Below are positions 22,510-25,690 of a stretch of DNA of 25,690 nt, in pieces. The position numbers were made by a program, and so were the translations under genes. The stretch's first letter is position 1. Every line of letters begins with the position of its first letter. The DNA lies in NCBI GenBank assembly GCA_964371715.1, contig CAYJNO010000025.1:1-25690 (forward strand), given 5' to 3'. The notes under the pieces were generated by a model. It was not told where the DNA came from and did not search any database. It worked only from the letters and a program-made list of their open reading frames with translations. Origin of the DNA: CAYJNO01 sp964371715. Lineage in GTDB: Bacteria; Bacillota_I; Bacilli_A; Erysipelotrichales; Erysipelotrichaceae.

Positions 22510-23232
22510 TCACCCCACCATTCTTTTTGAAAACTTCAATAAATATAGTGTCAATCCAAATAAGACTATATTGATAGCAACTGCTGGCAATATCAGATTT
22601 GTTTCTAATAAAATAGAACCATTCTCGATAGGTAAGCCATTAGGTTGTATGCCAAAAAAAGGGCATACAACACGGGCAGGGATTGAAAACGGATTGCATA
22701 AAAACCAACTGCTGGTTGTTCCAATCATTGACAAAATGATGTTACAGCCAAAAGAACCTAATACTGCAAATAAATATCCGAATTTTTTTGCCACTATAAT
22801 GATAAGTGGTATTTGCCATATAAATGTTAAAAATAAAAGCAAAGAACCAATAAATCCATTGATAACGGAAATATGCATAACTGTAAATGCTCCAAATATC
22901 GAACATAACCCCCATATTAGCAAACAAGATGTTAACAACAATACCATTACCGAAAGCACTTTGCTAATCCATATTGTTTGCAATTTAATTGGTATGCAAA
23001 GTAGATTTTGATACCCGCTGCGTTTTTCGTTAGAAACTGAACTGGCACACCAAATAGATAGACTAATAGGGAGCATTATTATATACCACCAATTATATCC
23101 TGTAAGTTGAACGGAATTTCCGCTCAAGATATATCCTAATATTAAAGTGATAAAAGGGGAAACTATTACTAATTTCAAAGAAAATGTGTGTCGTTTCTTT
23201 AGTAGTTCTGAGTTTAAAAGACGTAACATCAT
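22510..23232 (-). CDS. Lantibiotic-immunity-type ABC permease (MutE/EpiE/CprB-like)
   Basis: The 240-residue protein begins MMLRLLNSELLKKRHTFSLK, as LanE permeases do, and has six hydrophobic helices. The segment SVSNEKRSGYQNLLCIPIKL between the second and third helices is the conserved cytoplasmic loop of the family. The start (ATGATG) directly abuts the ATPase stop codon, with the GGGGG ribosome binding site inside the ATPase end. It would pair with the permease at 21752-22504. Confidence 0.82.
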   Translation of the reverse strand: MMLRLLNSELLKKRHTFSLKLVIVSPFITLILGYILSGNSVQLTGYNWWYIIMLPISLSIWCASSVSNEKRSGYQNLLCIPIKLQTIWISKVLSVMVLLLTSCLLIWGLCSIFGAFTVMHISVINGFIGSLLLFLTFIWQIPLIIIVAKKFGYLFAVLGSFGCNIILSMIGTTSSWFLCNPFSIPARVVCPFFGIQPNGLPIENGSILLETNLILPAVAINIVLFGLTLYLLKFSKRMVG

Positions 23233-23937
23233 TTATTCCCCCTTTCTTTGATTTGCAACAACAACTTGCATAAAAGTATCTTCCAAGTCAACATTGTGAT
23301 TTACAATATCTTCATAACCTAACTTGCCGTTAGATATAATTCCAATATAGTCTGCAACTTGCTGAACCTCGCTCAAAATATGGCTCGATAAAATTACAGT
23401 TATTCCTTGTGGGGGGAATGATTTAATTAGCTCTCTAAGTTCTTGAATACCCAATGGATCTAATCCATTTGTAGGCTCATCTAAAATCAACAATTCCGGT
23501 TCAGCCAATAGTGCAAGTGCAATGCCTAGTCTTTGTTTCATACCTAATGAAAAGTGTCCAGCTTTCTTTTTGCCTGTATCAGTCAAGCGCACGATATCCA
23601 GAACTTCTTGTATTCGATTCTCTGATAACCCAAGTGCTAATGTCCTTACTTTGAGATTTTCATAAGCTGTTAGGTTATCATATAGCGGTGGTGCTTCAAT
23701 CAAAACACCTATATTCTTTAAGTCTTTGCGACTCCAACTGTGATCGCTTATATCTATCGTGCCAGTGGTAGGCTTTAGTATTCCTGCTATCATTTTCAAA
23801 ATTGTTGATTTCCCTGCACCGTTTGGACCTAACAATCCATAGATTGAACCTTTTGGTATATTTAATGACACATTGTTGACCGCTGTTTGTTGACCAAATT
23901 TCTTGCTGAGATTTGTAGTTTTTAAAATCGTATCCAT
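23233..23937 (-). CDS. Lantibiotic-immunity-type ABC ATPase (LanF/CprA-like)
   Basis: The 234-residue ATPase has Walker A GPNGAGKS (37-44), signature FSLGMKQR (129-136), Walker B LLILDE (149-154) and switch His186. The Q-loop glutamine is replaced by Glu81 in VLIEAPPLYDNLT. This E-loop is a known feature of LanF-type immunity ATPases and separates it from the ATPase at 15362-16210. It is the first gene of a six-gene unit: ATPase, permease, permease, YccF, response regulator, kinase. The ATG has an AAAGGATG site. Upstream bases 23938-24012 hold its leader; I see no certain promoter. Confidence 0.88.
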   Translation of the reverse strand: MDTILKTTNLSKKFGQQTAVNNVSLNIPKGSIYGLLGPNGAGKSTILKMIAGILKPTTGTIDISDHSWSRKDLKNIGVLIEAPPLYDNLTAYENLKVRTLALGLSENRIQEVLDIVRLTDTGKKKAGHFSLGMKQRLGIALALLAEPELLILDEPTNGLDPLGIQELRELIKSFPPQGITVILSSHILSEVQQVADYIGIISNGKLGYEDIVNHNVDLEDTFMQVVVANQRKGE

Positions 23938-24012
23938 TTTATAATCATCCTTTCTCGTTGTTTATACTTAAAGTGTAACAAGAAAGTTTGTGGAAACCTT
24001 AAAGATTAATAT

Positions 24013-24195
24013 TTATTTCAAATTGTTTTCTGATTTTATTCTTGCATCTTTCGGCTTTACTGCAACTTTGGGAATAAGCCACATTCTACCCATTCTTAAC
24101 ACACCATCAATGCGGTTTTCCTCACAAAGTTTTTGTATTCTTCGTTCTGAAATCCCCCATTTTTCAGCGGCATCTTTTACCGATATATAATCCAT
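24013..24195 (-). CDS. Excisionase-like HTH protein
   Basis: The 60-residue product reads MDYISVKDAAEKWGISERRI and on to QKLCEENRIDGVLRMGRMWL and IPK, the winged HTH of the excisionase/MerR-like family. The ATG at 24193-24195 has GGAG nine bases upstream; another ATG six bases earlier would be too close to that site. Such genes in Tn1549-family elements control excision or transcription. No intact integrase is left in the window, so it is probably an orphan. It is divergent from the XRE remnant at 24374. Confidence 0.75.
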   Translation of the reverse strand: MDYISVKDAAEKWGISERRIQKLCEENRIDGVLRMGRMWLIPKVAVKPKDARIKSENNLK

Positions 24196-24373
24196 AACCA
24201 TAATCTCCACAATGTATAAAAGTTAAAATATCTCAAATATAATTATGTACGGACGAACGAATAAAGTCAAGTTTCCATAGTTTGTATACGAAATTAAAAT
24301 ACAGGTTATTAGAATTTGTACTACATTCAAATTACTGCACCCGAAATGTATAATGATAGGGGGTGAAATTAAA

Positions 24374-24493
24374 ATGCAGATTGACGAAAGAGAACTTGAC
24401 TTAAAGCAAGTCGGAGAAGCTATAAAAATAGCTTGTGAAAGCAGAGGAATGACACAATTTCAACTCGCACAAATCGTATTTGCTATAAGGTAA
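24374..24493 (+). pseudogene. Truncated XRE-family regulator
   Basis: The plus-strand ATG follows GGGGGTGAAATT. The frame reads MQIDERELDLKQVGEAIKIA, CESRGMTQFQLAQI, then VFAIR and a TAA at 24491-24493. The QLAQI is the start of the recognition unit of an XRE HTH; direct repeat B, copy 2 begins at 24470 and cuts it there. Intact relatives in ICEs have about 70 or more residues. Bases 24196-24373 between it and the excisionase-like gene look like a divergent promoter region. Confidence 0.7.
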
Positions 24494-24637
24494 ATCACGC
24501 TTGTTTCTCAGATGCTCAAGGAACATTAGAATATCAGTACGATATTCAATAATCGTATTGATTGATCGCCCTTTGATAGTTGATAGATAGGATAAATACT
24601 CCTCTAATAAATCGAAAGTCTTATAATTTTTTAACAT
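24470..24637 (-). pseudogene. Truncated tyrosine recombinase, copy 2
   Basis: The first 55 or so codons of the integrase N-terminal domain, from MLKNYKTFDLL (ATG at 24635-24637) to LPYSKYDL, repeat copy 1 with one visible change (FLEHLRN for FLEYLRN). The frame then runs into the antisense of the XRE remnant and stops at 24401. Confidence 0.8.
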
Positions 24638-24773
24638 TTTTATTTCCTCCTTTAATTTTTGCACAAAAAAACACTCATTGATTTTAAGTCAACGAGTGTT
24701 TCGTGCGTTTATTTAATTAGTTTTATTTTGTGTATGTGCTACTTTTTAGGGTGGTTTCTATTTTGCTCATTTC
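24470..24773. repeat. Direct repeat B, copy 2 (304 bp)
   Basis: Nearly identical to 18265-18568. Its left edge cuts the XRE remnant, and its right edge meets the 3' side of resolvase tail R2 (24775). The copies define a 6.2-kb unit with the small membrane protein, GNAT remnant, repeat A copy 2, the immunity-type operon and the excisionase-like gene. Confidence 0.92.
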
Positions 24774-24774
24774 T

Positions 24775-24940
24775 TATTATATAAATAATCTTTATATTTA
24801 TTATACACTTTAAATCAATATGTTGAAAGGGCAGTTACTGACCCTTTCTTATATTTATATGTTTATACAGTGTTGCTTGAGAAATTTTTGTAGTTGCAGT
24901 TATTTCTTTAATGCTATGTTGTTTACTATCATACATTTTT
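24775..24940 (-). pseudogene. 3' remnant of a serine resolvase with terminator (copy R2)
   Basis: The minus strand reads KMYDSKQHSIKEITATTKIS and QATLYKHINIRKGQ, with TAA at 24835-24837. This is the HTH_7-type C-terminal domain of small serine resolvases (S-I-K-E-I, then S-x-A-T-L-Y-x-H). The terminator palindrome follows. Unlike copies R1 and R3, no cargo gene follows; direct repeat B starts about two bases on. Confidence 0.75.
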
Positions 24941-24951
24941 TTAAGTAAAAC

Positions 24952-25128
24952 AAAAAAGTGTCACTTCGCTCGATAATAAAAAAAATATTAAAAATGATTT
25001 AGAAAAGTAACAACGGAGTCACTGACTGACCCCGTTGTTTTTCAATTCTATTTAGTGTTTGATAATTAAATTTACTAGCTTCTTTAATGAACTAACTAAG
25101 TATAATCCCCTATTCGTCATATGCTCAT
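24952..25128. repeat. Block C, copy 2, with terminator at 25011-25037
   Basis: Homologous to 10480-10660, including the TTCGCTCGATAA stretch, the TAG stop of the decayed plus-strand gene, a CAACGGAGTC/GACCCCGTTG terminator and the final ATTCGTCATATGCTCAT. The coding part upstream of the shared end is missing here and is replaced by resolvase tail R2. Confidence 0.8.
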
Positions 25129-25502
25129 TTTATTCGTTGTGTAATTAATTGAATTTGTTCTGGAACAACACTATTATTTTGAATTTCGTTTGTATCAATA
25201 TCAATTGTGATAACATCACCAACTACAAAATCGCTATATTGTAAATCTTGCAGTTCTTCTGTTTCATTATCTACATATATATAATGGACGTCATCGCTTT
25301 CAAGATTTATATAGCATTTTTCACCTAAAATACTCTCAGCATCTAAACTTTGAATTGTAAATCCATTAAGCTCAGAATTTATTGCAATAATCTCAGCATT
25401 GAGTCCAGCATAACTTTGCACATCATTTTCCGGTTCACTAGAACAACCAACCAACGCAAACATCATACCCGACACCATTGCGATACCTAACAACTTTTTC
25501 AT
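25125..25502 (-). CDS. Small lipoprotein, DUF3221-like
   Basis: The 125-residue protein has a lipoprotein signal peptide: MKKLLGIAMVSGMMFAL, then lipobox VGCSS with Cys20 as lipidation site. A mature domain of about 100 residues with alternating beta-strands follows (GFTIQSLD, CYINLES, DVHYIYVD, YSDFVVGDVITIDID, PEQIQLITQRI). This pattern resembles the small OB-like DUF3221 lipoproteins of Firmicutes, whose function is unknown. A GGAGG site lies upstream of the ATG. The TGA stop is part of the ATGAGCA heptamer at the edge of block C. It is the single cargo after resolvase tail R3, equivalent in place to the membrane protein at 10666. Confidence 0.75.
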   Translation of the reverse strand: MKKLLGIAMVSGMMFALVGCSSEPENDVQSYAGLNAEIIAINSELNGFTIQSLDAESILGEKCYINLESDDVHYIYVDNETEELQDLQYSDFVVGDVITIDIDTNEIQNNSVVPEQIQLITQRIK

Positions 25503-25577
25503 CTAATTCCTCCATTTATTATATAAATAATCTTTATATTTATTATACACTTTAAATCAATATGTTAAAAGGGTCAG

Positions 25578-25690
25578 TTATTGACCCTTTCTTAAATTTA
25601 TATGTTTATATAGTGTTGCTTGAGAAATTTTTGTAGTTGCTGTTATTTCTTTAATGCTATGTTGTTTACTATCATACATTTTTAAAGCAA
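25578..25690 (-). CDS. Serine resolvase, C-terminal end (copy R3, continues past the window)
   Basis: The visible part reads ALKMYDSKQHSIKEITATTK, ISQATLYKHINLRKGQ and TAA at 25578-25580. It is the DNA-binding HTH_7 end of a small serine recombinase of the resolvase/invertase type. The catalytic domain would lie to the right of the window, so this copy could be the intact source gene. Its terminator palindrome (AAAGGGTCAGT / ATTGACCCTTT) overlaps the stop. Homology with R1 and R2 continues to about 25517, immediately before the lipoprotein's ribosome binding site. Confidence 0.75.
   Translation of the reverse strand, partial: ALKMYDSKQHSIKEITATTKISQATLYKHINLRKGQ

Noticed and set aside
1000..25690. 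CRISPR arrays, tRNA or rRNA genes
   Set aside because: No regularly spaced short repeats, no cloverleaf-like segments with CCA or T-arm motifs, and no conserved rRNA stretches were seen.

Overview
The window looks like a stretch of chromosome from a low-GC Bacillota (Clostridia- or Erysipelotrichia-like). The signs are AT-rich codon use, strong AGGAGG-type ribosome binding sites, an Agr peptide system resembling the clostridial type, and decayed genes typical of Tn1549-family integrative and conjugative elements (ICEs) of gut Firmicutes. Almost every gene reads on the minus strand. Housekeeping sequence is limited to the left edge, which holds the N-terminal half of the translation factor EttA (1-863). 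Everything to its right looks accessory.

Region 1 (about 1.2-2.6 kb) holds a small protein resembling a serine-recombinase catalytic domain without its serine, a degraded reading frame, and a sigma-region-4-like protein whose ribosome binding site sits inside a hairpin. Region 2 (about 2.9-9.8 kb) is clearly more AT-rich than EttA and is the most interesting part. It is an Agr-type quorum-sensing locus next to a lactococcin-972-type bacteriocin locus. One minus-strand operon encodes a protein with two XRE-type HTH domains, the AgrB peptidase, a LytTR response regulator and an AgrC-like sensor. The sensor has lost its phospho-acceptor histidine, a nucleotide-binding asparagine and the G-box. 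The signal precursor AgrD is a 48-residue gene (6365-6511) on the opposite strand, divergent from the operon, with predicted ring residues CSLFI. Next come an ABC ATPase, a large FtsX/MacB-like membrane protein of the bacteriocin-associated type, and a secreted peptide. The simplest reading is a peptide quorum sensor controlling a bacteriocin.

Region 3 (about 10.2-25.7 kb) is a mosaic of ICE fragments and repeats. ICE remnants are a truncated large methylase/helicase N-terminus, a TTRAP-family gene with two stop codons, two copies of a tyrosine-recombinase N-terminus, an excisionase-like HTH gene and a truncated XRE regulator. Two intact cargo operons sit among them. The first is an ECF sigma factor, membrane protein, ABC ATPase, two permeases and a small membrane protein (12.8-17.5 kb). 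The second is a lantibiotic-immunity-type ABC transporter with a YccF protein and a two-component system, resembling the cpr loci of clostridia (19.3-23.9 kb). Two pairs of long direct repeats (167 bp and 304 bp) are interleaved around these operons. Three copies of a serine-resolvase 3' end and two copies of a roughly 180-bp block frame single-gene cargos: a membrane protein at 10.7 kb and a lipoprotein at 25.1 kb.

Taken together, the window joins peptide production (bacteriocin), peptide signalling (Agr) and peptide defence (the immunity-type ABC transporter with its two-component system) in one accessory block. Functional links between these parts are inferred from proximity and family knowledge.
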